A stretch of DNA of 64,000 bases from Mycobacterium sp. OTB74 (GCF_029892685.1 NZ_JARXVD010000013.1:106410-170409), one strand, 5' to 3'; numbered from the stretch's first letter, positions 1 to 9,026 are shown. Program-made: numbers and translations. The notes: generated from the letters alone by a model not told the origin.

Positions 1-279
1 CGAGCCCAGCACCGCGAACAGCCGTCCGCGGAGCGACTTGTCCGAGACCAGCAACCTGTTGAGTTCGTCCCAGCCGGGGCCGAGCACCTCCGCGATGCGA
101 ACCATTGCCTGCAGTGCGCTGTCGGCGTCGGGCGCCCGCGACAACGACCACAGGAGCTCGACGTGGGCATCGGTGTTCCAGCCCAATTGGTCCAGATCGG
201 CACGCGCTGACTGCGCAACCAAACCGAGGCGGCCGACGCTGGGTTTAGACGGACGCTGGGTCGCGGGGTTGGGCACCAT
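1..279 (-). CDS. glnE: Glutamine synthetase adenylyltransferase/deadenylylase GlnE, N-terminal part
   Basis: The first 93 codons of GlnE, the bifunctional enzyme that adenylylates and deadenylylates glutamine synthetase in response to nitrogen status. The frame opens at ATG 279 (a GTG follows at 276) and runs off the left edge without a stop. Residues about 13-20 read PSVGRLGL and a later stretch reads LLWSLSRAPDAD, both typical of the start of mycobacterial GlnE. Neither nucleotidyltransferase domain is inside the window. It lies downstream of glnA2 on the same strand, 48 bp away, which is the usual mycobacterial arrangement. The identification rests on the N-terminus and synteny. Confidence 0.88.
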   Translation of the reverse strand, partial: MVPNPATQRPSKPSVGRLGLVAQSARADLDQLGWNTDAHVELLWSLSRAPDADSALQAMVRIAEVLGPGWDELNRLLVSDKSLRGRLFAVLGS

Positions 280-327
280 CCGACGTTAGCGCACCGCCCG
301 GCAGCGCATATATCCGCTACCTGCCTG

Positions 328-1671
328 TCAGAGCGCCAGGTATTCCTTCAGCTCGAACGGCGTGACATGGCTGCGGTAGTTCTCCCACTCGGCGTGCTTG
401 TTGCGCAAGAAGTAGTCGAACACGTGCTCACCCAACGCCTCGGCGACGAGCTCGGATTTCTCCATCTCGCCCAGTGCCACACCGAGGCTCGACGGCAACT
501 CCTTGTAGCCCATGGCACGGCGTTCCTCGGCCGTCAGGTTCCACACGTTGTCCTCGGCCTCGGGCCCCAGGGTGTAACCCTTTTCGATGCCACGCAGGCC
601 AGCGGCCAGCAGCACCGCGAACGCCAGGTACGGGTTGCATGCTGAGTCGGGGCTGCGCACCTCGACGCGCCGCGACGACGCCTTGCGCGGGGTGTACATG
701 GGCACCCGCACCAGCGCCGAACGGTTGGCCGCGCCCCAGGAGGCGGCGGTCGGCGCCTCACCGCCGTGCACCAGCCGCTTGTAGGAGTTCACCCACTGGT
801 TGGTGACGGCGCTGATCTCGCTGGCGTGCTCCAGGATGCCGGCGATGAACGACTTGGCGACATCGGAAAGCTGCAGCGGGTCCTCGGCACTGTGGAAGGC
901 GTTGGTCTCGCCTTCGAACAGGCTCATGTGGGTATGCATGGCCGAGCCCGGGTACTGGCTGAACGGCTTGGGCATGAATGAGGCCCGCACACCCTCATTG
1001 ATCGCGACTTCCTTGACCAGGTAGCGGAAGGTCATCACATTGTCGGCCATGGACAGGGCGTCGGCGTAGCGCAGGTCGATCTCCTGCTGGCCGGGCGCGC
1101 CCTCGTGGTGGCTGAACTCCACCGAGATGCCCATCTGCTCCAGCGCCTCGATGGCGTGCCGGCGGAAGTTAGGTGCCGAATCATGAACAGCCTGGTCGAA
1201 ATAGCCGCTGTCGTCGGCCGGGATGGGCACCGACCCGTCATTGGGGCCGGGCTGCAACAGGAAGAATTCGATCTCCGGGTGCACGTAGCACGAGAAGCCC
1301 AGGTCGCTGGCCTTGGCCAGCTGACGACGCAGGACGTGCCGCGAATCGGCCCAAGACGGCGAACCATCGGGCATGGTGATGTCGCAGAACATCCGGGCCG
1401 AGTAATGCTTGCCAGCGCTCTTGGTGGTCCAGGGCAACACCTGGAACGTCGACGGATCGGGACGCGCCACCATGTCGGCTTCGGACACTCGGGCAAAGCC
1501 CTCGATAGCCGAGCCATCGAAGCCGATGCCCTCCTCGAACGCGCCTTCCAACTCGGCGGGTGCGATCGCCACTGACTTGAGATAACCAAGCACATCGGTG
1601 AACCACAGTCGGACGAATCGGATATCGCGTTCTTCCAGCGTGCGCAGCACGAATTCCTTCTGGCGGTCCAT
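328..1671 (-). CDS. glnA2: Glutamine synthetase type I, GlnA2
   Basis: A 447-residue glutamine synthetase that condenses ammonia and glutamate using ATP in the cytoplasm. The start is ATG 1671 (MDRQKEFVLRTLEERDIRFV), matching the mycobacterial GlnA2 N-terminus; the frame stays open upstream to 1788 but that part is not family-like. Visible signatures include GIGFDGSAIEGFARV (beta-Grasp region), HHEGAPGQQEID (metal/glutamate site) and ANRSALVRVP. The C-terminal loop that in GlnA1 carries the adenylylated tyrosine (NLYDLPPE) reads NVWNLTAEE here, so the canonical modification site is absent. That suggests this paralogue is not the main GlnE target despite its position beside glnE. Confidence 0.95.
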   Translation of the reverse strand: MDRQKEFVLRTLEERDIRFVRLWFTDVLGYLKSVAIAPAELEGAFEEGIGFDGSAIEGFARVSEADMVARPDPSTFQVLPWTTKSAGKHYSARMFCDITMPDGSPSWADSRHVLRRQLAKASDLGFSCYVHPEIEFFLLQPGPNDGSVPIPADDSGYFDQAVHDSAPNFRRHAIEALEQMGISVEFSHHEGAPGQQEIDLRYADALSMADNVMTFRYLVKEVAINEGVRASFMPKPFSQYPGSAMHTHMSLFEGETNAFHSAEDPLQLSDVAKSFIAGILEHASEISAVTNQWVNSYKRLVHGGEAPTAASWGAANRSALVRVPMYTPRKASSRRVEVRSPDSACNPYLAFAVLLAAGLRGIEKGYTLGPEAEDNVWNLTAEERRAMGYKELPSSLGVALGEMEKSELVAEALGEHVFDYFLRNKHAEWENYRSHVTPFELKEYLAL

Positions 1672-1695
1672 GACCGCAGCGTATGCATCGGCTGT

Positions 1696-1736
1696 TAATT
1701 CTGTGTTACCAACACACGTTCGTAATTCTGTGTTAC
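1696..1736 (-). promoter_or_regulatory. 14-bp direct repeat upstream of glnA2
   Basis: Two identical copies of TAATTCTGTGTTAC (plus strand) lie at 1696-1709 and 1723-1736, 27 bp apart, 25-65 bp upstream of the glnA2 start. On the coding strand each reads GTAACACAGAATTA. The spacing and the GTAAC half-sites suggest an operator, possibly for a nitrogen regulator such as GlnR, but the GlnR consensus is not cleanly met. Seen: the repeat. Inferred: the function. Confidence 0.4.
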
Positions 1737-1781
1737 TAAGACTGATTCGCTTGTCAGCTATCGGCTGTAGATAACTGACGG

Positions 1782-3344
1782 TCAACAATGCAGCCCGGAC
1801 TCGGGTTCAACGCCCTGGAGCAGGAACGCCACCACTGCGGTGTCGATGCATTCATTGCCACTGAACACCACGGTGTGCTGGGTGCCCTCGAACGTGATGA
1901 GCGACCCGGCCATGTCGCGGGCCAAGTCGACGCCGGCCTGATACGGGGTGGCCGGGTCATGCGTCGTGGACACCACGACCACCTTGCCGTCACCTGGCGA
2001 GACAGCCTCATGTGGCGCGGACGTCGCCGGCACCGGCCAATTGGCGCACATGTCGTGCGGCGCTTGACCCGTGTATTGCCCGTACGACATGAACGGTGCC
2101 ACTTCGCGGGACTTCAGGTCCGTCGCGGCCCACACCGCCGGGTCTGTGGGGAACGGCGCGTCCACACAACGAATGGCGGTGAAGGCGTCCTGTAGTGGTG
2201 CGTAGTGGCCATGGCGGTCACGGTGCTGGTAGTCGTCCGCCAGCATCAACAGGTCGGTCGCGTCGGTGTGACGCTGCAGGCCGAGCAGTCCGCTGGTCAA
2301 GAATTTCCAGTAGCGCTTGGTGTACAGCGCGTTGGTGGTGCCGGTGATGGCGTCCTGGTAGCTCAGACCGCGTGGATCGCCCGGCGTCGGGCCCGGCTCC
2401 TGAGCCAACGGATCGATCAGTTGGTGGTAGCGCGCCACGAATAGATTCGGGTCGGTGCCCAGCGGGCAATCCTCCGATTGGGCGCAATCGGTCGCATAGT
2501 CATTGAAAGCCGTTTGGAATCCGGCTAGTTGCAGGAGGTTCTCGGTGACCGGATCGGCATTCGGGTCGACCGCACCGTCGAGGACCATGGCCCGCACCTG
2601 TTGAGGGAAGCGCCCGGCGTAGGCCGCGCCCAGTTCGGTGCCGTAGGAGAAACCTAGGTAGTTGATCTGCGCCTCGCCAAGTGCCGCGCGCACCACGTCC
2701 ATGTCCCTGGCCGCCGAGGCGGTCCCCACGTTGGCCAGGAACTCCGGGCCCATGCGGCTCAGGCAGTCCTGGGCGACCAAGCCGTTGACCTCATCGATGT
2801 GAGCCACCCCGGCAGGGCTGTAGTCGACCATGGGATCACGCCGGTAGGCGTCGAATTCGGCGTCACTACGGCAGCGAAGTTGCGGCGTGGAATGCCCGAC
2901 GCCACGGGGGTCGAAACCGACCAGATCGAAACTGCGGCCGATCGGGCTGTCACCGATTTCCGCAGCCATACCGGCAACGGTGTTGACCGCCGAGGCTCCC
3001 GGCCCGCCGGGGTTTACCAGCAATACCCCCTGCCGAGGACCCGATGCGGGCACTCGGATGACGGCTAATTTCGCTTGCGGCCCACCAGGATTGGCGTAAT
3101 CGACCGGGACACTGACGGTGGCACAACGGGCGGTTGGCAGATCCGCGGTGTCTCCGATGAACGCCTCGCAACTCCCCCAGTTCGGTGCCTGCTCGTAGTA
3201 GGCCTGCAAACTGGTCGGACCCGCATGCGCCACCGGGCAGGCCATTGGAAGCGTCACCAACAGCGCTGCGGCAATCCTGCCAACCCGGCTGCCCGACGAC
3301 CACATGACGAACATGTTCGCACGGGTAACCCACAAGACCCGCAC
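1782..3344 (-). CDS. Exported alpha/beta hydrolase (peptidase S33-type), Rv2223c-like
   Basis: An exported serine hydrolase related to the Hip1/CaeA proteases and tripeptidyl aminopeptidases. Counting from the first possible codon, a hydrophobic signal segment spans about residues 22-41 and ends in AHA, a likely signal peptidase I site with no lipobox Cys. The oxyanion region NPGGPGASA (about 111-119) and the nucleophile elbow GFSYGT (Ser233) are visible, with C-terminal Asp (THDPATPY) and His (GTQHTVVF) completing the triad. The start is uncertain: codon 1 at 3344, or ATG at 3314 or 3305 just before the signal segment. It is about half identical by eye to its upstream neighbour, so the pair looks like a tandem duplication. 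Confidence 0.85.
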   Translation of the reverse strand: MRVLWVTRANMFVMWSSGSRVGRIAAALLVTLPMACPVAHAGPTSLQAYYEQAPNWGSCEAFIGDTADLPTARCATVSVPVDYANPGGPQAKLAVIRVPASGPRQGVLLVNPGGPGASAVNTVAGMAAEIGDSPIGRSFDLVGFDPRGVGHSTPQLRCRSDAEFDAYRRDPMVDYSPAGVAHIDEVNGLVAQDCLSRMGPEFLANVGTASAARDMDVVRAALGEAQINYLGFSYGTELGAAYAGRFPQQVRAMVLDGAVDPNADPVTENLLQLAGFQTAFNDYATDCAQSEDCPLGTDPNLFVARYHQLIDPLAQEPGPTPGDPRGLSYQDAITGTTNALYTKRYWKFLTSGLLGLQRHTDATDLLMLADDYQHRDRHGHYAPLQDAFTAIRCVDAPFPTDPAVWAATDLKSREVAPFMSYGQYTGQAPHDMCANWPVPATSAPHEAVSPGDGKVVVVSTTHDPATPYQAGVDLARDMAGSLITFEGTQHTVVFSGNECIDTAVVAFLLQGVEPESGLHC

Positions 3345-3408
3345 CAGGGCGGCCGGGGTGACTACCCGGAGATCAGACAGAGATCAAATGGTTATCCGCA
3401 AGGGCCAC

Positions 3409-4923
3409 TCAGCATTTCGCACCCGGCGGCGGCAGCGTGCCGTCGATGAGGTACGCAGCTGCGTGGTCGTCCACACACTTGTTGCCCTGGAACACAACAG
3501 TGTGCTGGGTGCCGTTGAACGTCAGCAGGCTCCCGCCGAGTTCCTTGGCCAGTTCGACTCCGGCCTGGTAGGGCGTCGCGGGATCGTTGACCGTCGACAC
3601 CACCAGGGTCGGGGCCAGGCCGTGCACCGAAATCTGGTGCGGCTTGGACGTCGGCGGCACCGGCCAGAATGCGCAGGTGCCCAGCGGGGCGTCGCCGGTG
3701 AACTGGCCGTAGCTCATGAACGGCGCCACCTGACGGGTGCGACGGTCCTCCTCGATGACCTTGGCGCGGTCGGTAACCGGTGGCTCGTCAACGCAATTGA
3801 CCGCAACGCGGGTATCGGTCGAGTTGTCGTAGTGACCGTCGGCGCCACGGGCCATATACGCGTCGGCCAGCCTCAGCATGGCGTCGCCGCTGCCGTTCTT
3901 CAGATCTGTCAGACCCTCGGTGAGGTCCTTCCACATCGATGGCGAATACAGCGGCAGGATGGTGCCCACTATTGCGTCGCCGTAACTCAGACCGCGCGGA
4001 TCCTTTGTGGGAGCAGGCTTTTGGACCAGCGGATCAACCAGGCTGTGGTATACGTCGGTGATCTTGGTCGGGTCGGTGCCCAACGGGCAGTCGGGGCTGG
4101 TGGCGCAGTCGGCGGCATAGTTGTTGAAGGCCACCTGGAATGCCGCCGCCTGGTTGATGTCCGCCTCGATCGGGTCGGCGTTCGGGTCCACCGCACCGTC
4201 GAGGATCATCGACCGCACTTTGTCGGGGAAAGCCTCGGCGTAGGCCGAGCCGATCCGGGTGCCGTAGGAGTAGCCGAGGTAGGTCAGCTTCTGGTCGCCG
4301 AGTGCGGCGCGGATGGCGTCCAGATCCTTGGCGACGTTGGCCGTGCCAACGTTCGCGAGGAATTCTTTGCCCATCTTGTCCACGCAGCGCTGTACGAAGG
4401 CCTTGGTCTCGGACTCGATGTGCGCAACGCCGGCCGGCGAGTAGTCGACCTGCGGGTCGGCCCGGATCCGGTCGTTGTCGGCATCGGAGTTGCACCACAC
4501 CGCAGGCTTGGATGAGCCGACCCCGCGCGGATCAAAGCCGATCAGGTCGAAACGCTCGCGAACGCTGGCCGGGATGGAGCCCAGCAGCGAGACGGCCGCA
4601 CTGACGCCCGACTCTCCCGGGCCGCCGGGGTTGATCACCAGCGAACCGATCTTCTCACCGGTGGCCTTGAACCGGACCAGCGCCAGCCGCGCGACGTCGC
4701 CGTCGGGTTTGCTGTAGTCGACCGGCACCGACAGCATCGCGCACTCGGCTCCCTTGGGAACCCGTGACTGTGCCTCAGGCGAGGTGGTCTGGCACGCCGA
4801 CCACTCGAGCGGGGTGCCCGGCTTGGGCACCGATCGCAGCGCACGCCCTTGCACCACCTGGCTGCAGCCCGTCGCTAAAACGAGCACCATGGCGGCCGCG
4901 AGCGTCGCCCGTCTGAGGTTCAT
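3409..4923 (-). CDS. caeA: Hip1/CaeA-type lipoprotein serine hydrolase
   Basis: A 504-residue cell-envelope serine hydrolase, probable orthologue of M. tuberculosis Hip1 (Rv2224c), a carboxylesterase/protease of the mycobacterial envelope. ATG 4923 gives a short signal peptide ending in LVLATGC, so Cys20 is a probable lipidation site. The triad is visible: Ser219 in GYSYGT, Asp in NDPATPYQAG and His in GTQHTVVF. NPGGPGESG supplies the oxyanion region. Length and end (GAKC) agree with Hip1 (520 aa). It sits 64 bp upstream of the related Rv2223c-like gene on the same strand. Confidence 0.93.
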   Translation of the reverse strand: MNLRRATLAAAMVLVLATGCSQVVQGRALRSVPKPGTPLEWSACQTTSPEAQSRVPKGAECAMLSVPVDYSKPDGDVARLALVRFKATGEKIGSLVINPGGPGESGVSAAVSLLGSIPASVRERFDLIGFDPRGVGSSKPAVWCNSDADNDRIRADPQVDYSPAGVAHIESETKAFVQRCVDKMGKEFLANVGTANVAKDLDAIRAALGDQKLTYLGYSYGTRIGSAYAEAFPDKVRSMILDGAVDPNADPIEADINQAAAFQVAFNNYAADCATSPDCPLGTDPTKITDVYHSLVDPLVQKPAPTKDPRGLSYGDAIVGTILPLYSPSMWKDLTEGLTDLKNGSGDAMLRLADAYMARGADGHYDNSTDTRVAVNCVDEPPVTDRAKVIEEDRRTRQVAPFMSYGQFTGDAPLGTCAFWPVPPTSKPHQISVHGLAPTLVVSTVNDPATPYQAGVELAKELGGSLLTFNGTQHTVVFQGNKCVDDHAAAYLIDGTLPPPGAKC

Positions 4924-5019
4924 GGTCGACCATGGTGCCATGAGCCCGCATCGGACCTGCTTACGGCGTTGCTAAGGCCGTGCCACGTGTCGAGACGCGG
5001 CCGCCGGTGGTGTGCTGCG

Positions 5020-6423
5020 TCACTGCTCGGTGGCGGCCACCAGTTCCTGCAACTCGACAGCGAAATCGTCGGCCATGGTCCAGAGGTCGGGCATCAGTTC
5101 CGGGCAGGAGATCAGGCCGACATCCAGAGACCCGTTGAGTGACATCACGGTGATGTTCAGGCCCGAGCCGTGGAACAGCGGCCCCAGCGGATACATGGCC
5201 TTGACCTCGGCGCCGAGGAAATACAGCGGGACCTGCGGCCCGGGCACGTTCGAGAGGACCAGGTTGTGCACGGGCTTGACCTGCGTGAGCCGACTGGAGG
5301 CGTAGACCCGCATCGCGACACCGAACACCGTGGGCGCGGCAAACTGCGTCCAGTCCTGCAGCAACGTGGCACTGATAGCCGAACTGTGTTGCTTGGCAAC
5401 CGAACTCGCCTCGGCGATGGCCCGTAGCCGCTCGGCCGGATCTTCGATGTTGGTCTCCAGTTTGGTGAACATTCCGGATACCTGGTTACGGCCGGGGCGG
5501 TCGGAACGCTCATGCACCGACACGGGGACCATGGCGACCAATGTGTTCTCAGGCAGCGAGTCGTGCTCGATCAGGTAGCGCCGCAGCACGCCGGACACCA
5601 ACGCCATCACCACATCGTTGACCTTGACGCCGAAGTGGTTCTTGACGGTTTTGACGCCGTCGAGGTCCAGATGCGCGAACGCGAGGTTCCGGTGTGTGGT
5701 GATGGTGTCGTTGAACGCGGTTTTCGGTGCGTTGAACGGCGCCGCCATGGTGAGGCCCTTGTTCGCTCTGCGGATGGTGTCGAACACAGTGTTCAGCGTC
5801 GAGGGCACCACTTTGGCCAGCTTCAGCGGACGGGTGACGAATTTCGCCGCACCACGTAGGACGATCTCGAACTCCGTGGCGCCGATGTTGCCAGCGACAG
5901 GCTCGGGTGCCGGAGCCTCCGGTTCGGTGGTGCACAGCTGCGACATCAGATTGGCGCCGGAAACCCCGTCCACGCCCGAGTGGTGCATCTTGGTCATGAT
6001 GGCCAGCCGGCCGCCGGTGCGCGGATCGGTGCCTGCGATGTTCTCGATCACCCAGGCCTCCCACAGCGGGCGGCTCCGGTCCAGTGGCAGTGCCGCGATA
6101 TGCCCGCAGATTTCGGCCAGCTCGGCGCGGCCGCCCGGGGCCGGCAGCCCGATCCGGTGTAGGTGGCGGTCGATGTCAAAGTCCTTGTCCTCCACCAGAA
6201 CCGGATGATCGAGGTTCAGTGGCGAGTCCCTCAGCTTCTCGCGGAATTGCGGCATGGCGGCAACCCGTTCGGCCAGAGCGGCACGCAGCTTGTCGTAGCT
6301 GTACCCAGCGGGAATGGTCGACGTGTCGACTTCCAGGATCATCGATACGTGCAGCGGCTGCGCAGCGGTCTCCAGGTATAGGAAGCTTGCATCCAGACCG
6401 CTGAGCCGTTGGTATCCGGGCAT
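5020..6423 (-). CDS. Wax ester synthase/diacylglycerol acyltransferase family protein
   Basis: A 467-residue WS/DGAT family acyltransferase, the enzyme group that makes triacylglycerol or wax esters from acyl-CoA. The N-terminus RLSGLDASFLYLE is characteristic, and the catalytic HHxxxDG motif appears as HHSGVDG (residues 147-153). The C-terminal half has the conserved NVPGP segment. Mycobacteria carry many paralogues; the exact substrate cannot be assigned. It lies between the Hip1-like gene and panB and is transcribed away from panB, with about 158 bp of shared upstream DNA. Confidence 0.93.
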   Translation of the reverse strand: MPGYQRLSGLDASFLYLETAAQPLHVSMILEVDTSTIPAGYSYDKLRAALAERVAAMPQFREKLRDSPLNLDHPVLVEDKDFDIDRHLHRIGLPAPGGRAELAEICGHIAALPLDRSRPLWEAWVIENIAGTDPRTGGRLAIMTKMHHSGVDGVSGANLMSQLCTTEPEAPAPEPVAGNIGATEFEIVLRGAAKFVTRPLKLAKVVPSTLNTVFDTIRRANKGLTMAAPFNAPKTAFNDTITTHRNLAFAHLDLDGVKTVKNHFGVKVNDVVMALVSGVLRRYLIEHDSLPENTLVAMVPVSVHERSDRPGRNQVSGMFTKLETNIEDPAERLRAIAEASSVAKQHSSAISATLLQDWTQFAAPTVFGVAMRVYASSRLTQVKPVHNLVLSNVPGPQVPLYFLGAEVKAMYPLGPLFHGSGLNITVMSLNGSLDVGLISCPELMPDLWTMADDFAVELQELVAATEQ

Positions 6424-6581
6424 GCCGTGATGCTATTCCGGCGCAAGGTCGTGGTGTGAGGTAATCCACTTCACGTGTTGTTCACCTGAGACGCCGGCAG
6501 TGGCAGACTTAGGTTGTCAAATGTCCCGGGGACCCGTTGGGCCTCGAGGTGCGAACCGACCAACACATTTTGAGGACGATG

Positions 6582-7433
6582 ATGTCTGATCAGACGGTTT
6601 ACGGCGCTGCCCAGGAGCCTGCCTGTAACGCTGCGCCCCGTACCAAAGTGCGCACCCACCACCTGGCCAAATGGAAGGCCGAAGGCCACAAGTGGGCGAT
6701 GCTGACCGCGTACGACTACTCGACGGCCCGGATTTTCGACGAGGCTGAGATTCCAGTGCTGCTGGTGGGCGACTCGGCGGCGAACGTGGTGTACGGCTAT
6801 GACACCACCCTGCCGATCGGCCTCGATGAGCTGATCCCGCTGGCCCGTGCCGTGGTCAAGGGCGCTCCGCACGCGCTGGTAGTCGCCGATCTGCCGTTCG
6901 GCAGCTATGAGGCCGGCCCCACCCAGGCCCTCGCCACGGCCACCAGGTTCATGAAGGAGACCGGTGCCGCCGCGGTGAAGCTCGAGGGTGGTGAGCGCAT
7001 GGTCGAGCAGATCGCCGCGCTGACCCAGGCCGGCATTCCAGTGGTAGCGCACATCGGCTTCACCCCGCAGAGCGTCAACAGCCTTGGCGGCTTCCGGGTG
7101 CAGGGCCGCGGCGACGCGGGTGATCAGACCATCCACGACGCCATCGCGGTGGCCGAAGCGGGCGCCATCGCCGTGGTGTTGGAAATGGTTCCGGCCGAGC
7201 TGGCCACCCAGATCACCGGCAAGCTGACCATCCCGACCGTCGGCATCGGCGCCGGCGCCAACTGCGACGCGCAGGTGTTGGTGTGGCAGGACATGGCCGG
7301 TATGACCAGCGGCAAGACCGCCAAGTTCGTCAAGCGGTTCGGCGAGATCGGAGCCGAATTGGGCCGGGCAGCAAGGCAATACGCCGCCGAGGTGGCGTCC
7401 AGCACGTTCCCGGCCGAGGAACACTCCTACTGA
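6582..7433 (+). CDS. panB: 3-methyl-2-oxobutanoate hydroxymethyltransferase PanB
   Basis: PanB, first step of pantothenate synthesis: transfer of a hydroxymethyl group from methylenetetrahydrofolate to alpha-ketoisovalerate. 283 residues, against 281 in M. tuberculosis. The start is ATG 6582 (MSDQTVYG), preceded by GAGGA at 6572-6576; ATG 6579 is the adjacent alternative, and the frame remains open upstream to 6537. Family features: KWAMLTAYDYSTARIFD, the LLVGDSAANVVYG metal/substrate segment, KLEGG, HIGFTPQS and the C-terminal IGIGAG-like loop (VGIGAGANCDAQVLVW). Followed 11 bp after its stop by a strong terminator. Confidence 0.97.
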   Translation: MSDQTVYGAAQEPACNAAPRTKVRTHHLAKWKAEGHKWAMLTAYDYSTARIFDEAEIPVLLVGDSAANVVYGYDTTLPIGLDELIPLARAVVKGAPHALVVADLPFGSYEAGPTQALATATRFMKETGAAAVKLEGGERMVEQIAALTQAGIPVVAHIGFTPQSVNSLGGFRVQGRGDAGDQTIHDAIAVAEAGAIAVVLEMVPAELATQITGKLTIPTVGIGAGANCDAQVLVWQDMAGMTSGKTAKFVKRFGEIGAELGRAARQYAAEVASSTFPAEEHSY

Positions 7434-7444
7434 GCTGATAAACC

Positions 7445-7478
7445 AAAAGCCCCTCTTCCGATGAAGAGGGGCTTTTTT
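7445..7478. terminator. Bidirectional intrinsic terminator between panB and echA
   Basis: A perfect 13-bp stem (AAAAGCCCCTCTT, 7445-7457, with AAGAGGGGCTTTT, 7464-7476) closes a 6-nt loop and ends in six T residues at 7473-7478. The A-run at the other end makes it work in both directions, fitting the convergent genes on either side. Confidence 0.92.
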
Positions 7479-7494
7479 GGGTCTGTTCGCGCGG

Positions 7495-8274
7495 CTACGC
7501 GAATTCAGGGGCGCGTTTGCCCAGGAACGCGGCAATACCTTCGGCGCCGTCCACTGATGATGCGCACTTGGCAATCATCCGGCCCTCGCGCTCGAGCTGA
7601 GTCTCGTAGTCGGCACCGTAGGTGGTCAGCAGCAGCTGCTTGACGGCCGAGTTCGAACTGCGGGACTGTCCTGCGACCTCGGCAGCCAGCTTCTCCAGCG
7701 CGCCGGCCAGTTCCGCGTCGGGCACCACCTTGGTGACCAGTCCCCAGTCCGCGGCCTCGGCGGCCTTGAGCACCCGGTTGGTGATCATCAGTTCCTGGGT
7801 GCGGCGCAGCCCGGTCAAGCGTGGCAGCACGTACGTCGAGCCGCCGTCCGGGCTCAGGCCCGCCTTGGTGTAAGCCATGGTGAACGACGCCGACTCGGCC
7901 GCCAGCACCAGGTCACCGGACACCCCGAGTGGGAAACCGGCTCCGGCGGCCACCCCGTTGACCGCTGTAATCAGCACCGCGTCCATCCGGGCGAAGGTGG
8001 ACATGGCGCGGTGCAGGTCGTCGGCGATGCCCTTGACGAAGACGCCGGCATCATCGGCGGCCGCCATGGCTTTGAGGTCGCCGCCGGCGCAGAAGAAGCG
8101 GCCGGCGCCGGTCAGGGTTACCACCTTGACTGCGGCGGTGTCGCACAGCGCGGCCGCGGCGGCCAGTTCACGGGTGAGGGTGTCATTCATGCCGTTGGCC
8201 GCATCCGGCCGATCGAGCACGATATTCACAACGGGCCCGGATTGGGTGAACTTCAGCGTCTCGAATTCGGTCAT
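7495..8274 (-). CDS. Enoyl-CoA hydratase/isomerase family protein
   Basis: A 259-residue crotonase-fold enzyme acting on acyl-CoA thioesters. ATG 8274 (MTEFETLKF) is chosen because the family homology begins there; the open frame continues upstream through the TetR gene as a shadow. The oxyanion-hole elements FFCAGGDLKAM (about residues 61-71) and NGVAAGAGFPLG are clear. SPDGGSTYVLPRL carries an acidic residue where many hydratases/isomerases have a catalytic one. Cotranscribed with the upstream TetR gene (11-bp gap). The precise reaction (hydration, isomerisation or other) is not decidable by eye. Confidence 0.92.
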   Translation of the reverse strand: MTEFETLKFTQSGPVVNIVLDRPDAANGMNDTLTRELAAAAALCDTAAVKVVTLTGAGRFFCAGGDLKAMAAADDAGVFVKGIADDLHRAMSTFARMDAVLITAVNGVAAGAGFPLGVSGDLVLAAESASFTMAYTKAGLSPDGGSTYVLPRLTGLRRTQELMITNRVLKAAEAADWGLVTKVVPDAELAGALEKLAAEVAGQSRSSNSAVKQLLLTTYGADYETQLEREGRMIAKCASSVDGAEGIAAFLGKRAPEFA

Positions 8275-8285
8275 GGCCCAAGACG

Positions 8286-8960
8286 TTATCGGGTGCTCTG
8301 CCGACCCCGGCACAGGCCCAGCCTTTCGGCTGAGCGGTCGCGCAGCGCGTCGAAGTCGCCGTGGTAGCCCAGCGTTCGCAACGCTCCTTCGGCCACCGTC
8401 CACGCCTGGTCGGGCGGGCACCAATGGTCGTCGGAGCGGACGTTGATCACTGACTCGACCAACCGGAACGGCAGGTCGCCCGCCGCGGGCGGTCCCCCGC
8501 ATTCGACTATGGCCGCGTCCGCGAGCCGCCGGTAACGATCACGCAATTCCTCACGGCGGGAACGGAATTCGGCAAACCGGTCAACCCTGAGTTCGGGCAG
8601 CAGATACAGCACACCCAGATTCCATGCGCCCGCGCACAGGTGGCTGACGTCGCCCACCACCAAAGTGTGCAATCGGACCGGCGCCGGATCGGAGTCGGCC
8701 AGCAGTTCAGCCGCCAGCTGCAGCGGCTCATCGATGGTGCCCGCCAGCAGTGCGTCGAGGATGTCGTCCTTGGTGGCGAAATGGTGATACAAGGAGGCCT
8801 GCCGAACCCCGACCGCTTCGGCGATCCGGCGGGTGGAGGAATTGGCATAGCCCTGGGTGGTGAACAGTTCGGCGGCGGCGTCGAGGATCTGTTCGCGGGC
8901 GGTCTCGCCCGGACGCCGAGGTTGTTCCAACCTGGGCCGGCCCGGGCCTTCGGTAGCCAT
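8286..8960 (-). CDS. TetR family transcriptional regulator
   Basis: A 224-residue TetR-type repressor. ATG 8960 (MATEGPGRPR) is preferred to the in-frame codon at 8975. The helix-turn-helix is at about residues 24-66 (EQILDAAAELFTTQGY ... RQASLYHHFATKDDIL), followed by a ligand-binding domain. It is divergent from the DUF1989/carboxyltransferase operon starting at 9114 and upstream of echA. It probably controls one or both through the palindrome at 9012-9026. The ligand is unknown. Confidence 0.9.
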   Translation of the reverse strand: MATEGPGRPRLEQPRRPGETAREQILDAAAELFTTQGYANSSTRRIAEAVGVRQASLYHHFATKDDILDALLAGTIDEPLQLAAELLADSDPAPVRLHTLVVGDVSHLCAGAWNLGVLYLLPELRVDRFAEFRSRREELRDRYRRLADAAIVECGGPPAAGDLPFRLVESVINVRSDDHWCPPDQAWTVAEGALRTLGYHGDFDALRDRSAERLGLCRGRQSTR

Positions 8961-9011
8961 GTGCCCATTCTGCACACCCGCGGTCCAGGTGGCCGGCCAA
9001 TATCTATCGCT

Positions 9012-9026
9012 TGACAGGAAATGTCA
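9012..9026. promoter_or_regulatory. Inverted repeat, candidate TetR operator
   Basis: TGACA-GGAAA-TGTCA, a perfect 5-bp inverted repeat in the divergent intergenic region between the TetR gene (start 8960) and the DUF1989 operon (start 9114). A further TTGACAG half-site lies near 9083. Location and symmetry fit a TetR operator; the regulator assignment is inferred. Confidence 0.5.

Noticed and set aside
3304..4515. 403-codon plus-strand frame opposite the Hip1-type gene
   Set aside because: Antisense of a well-supported lipoprotein hydrolase; its amino-acid composition is that of a shadow frame.
6471..7574. 367-codon minus-strand frame opposite panB
   Set aside because: Covers panB and its terminator; no recognisable protein features.
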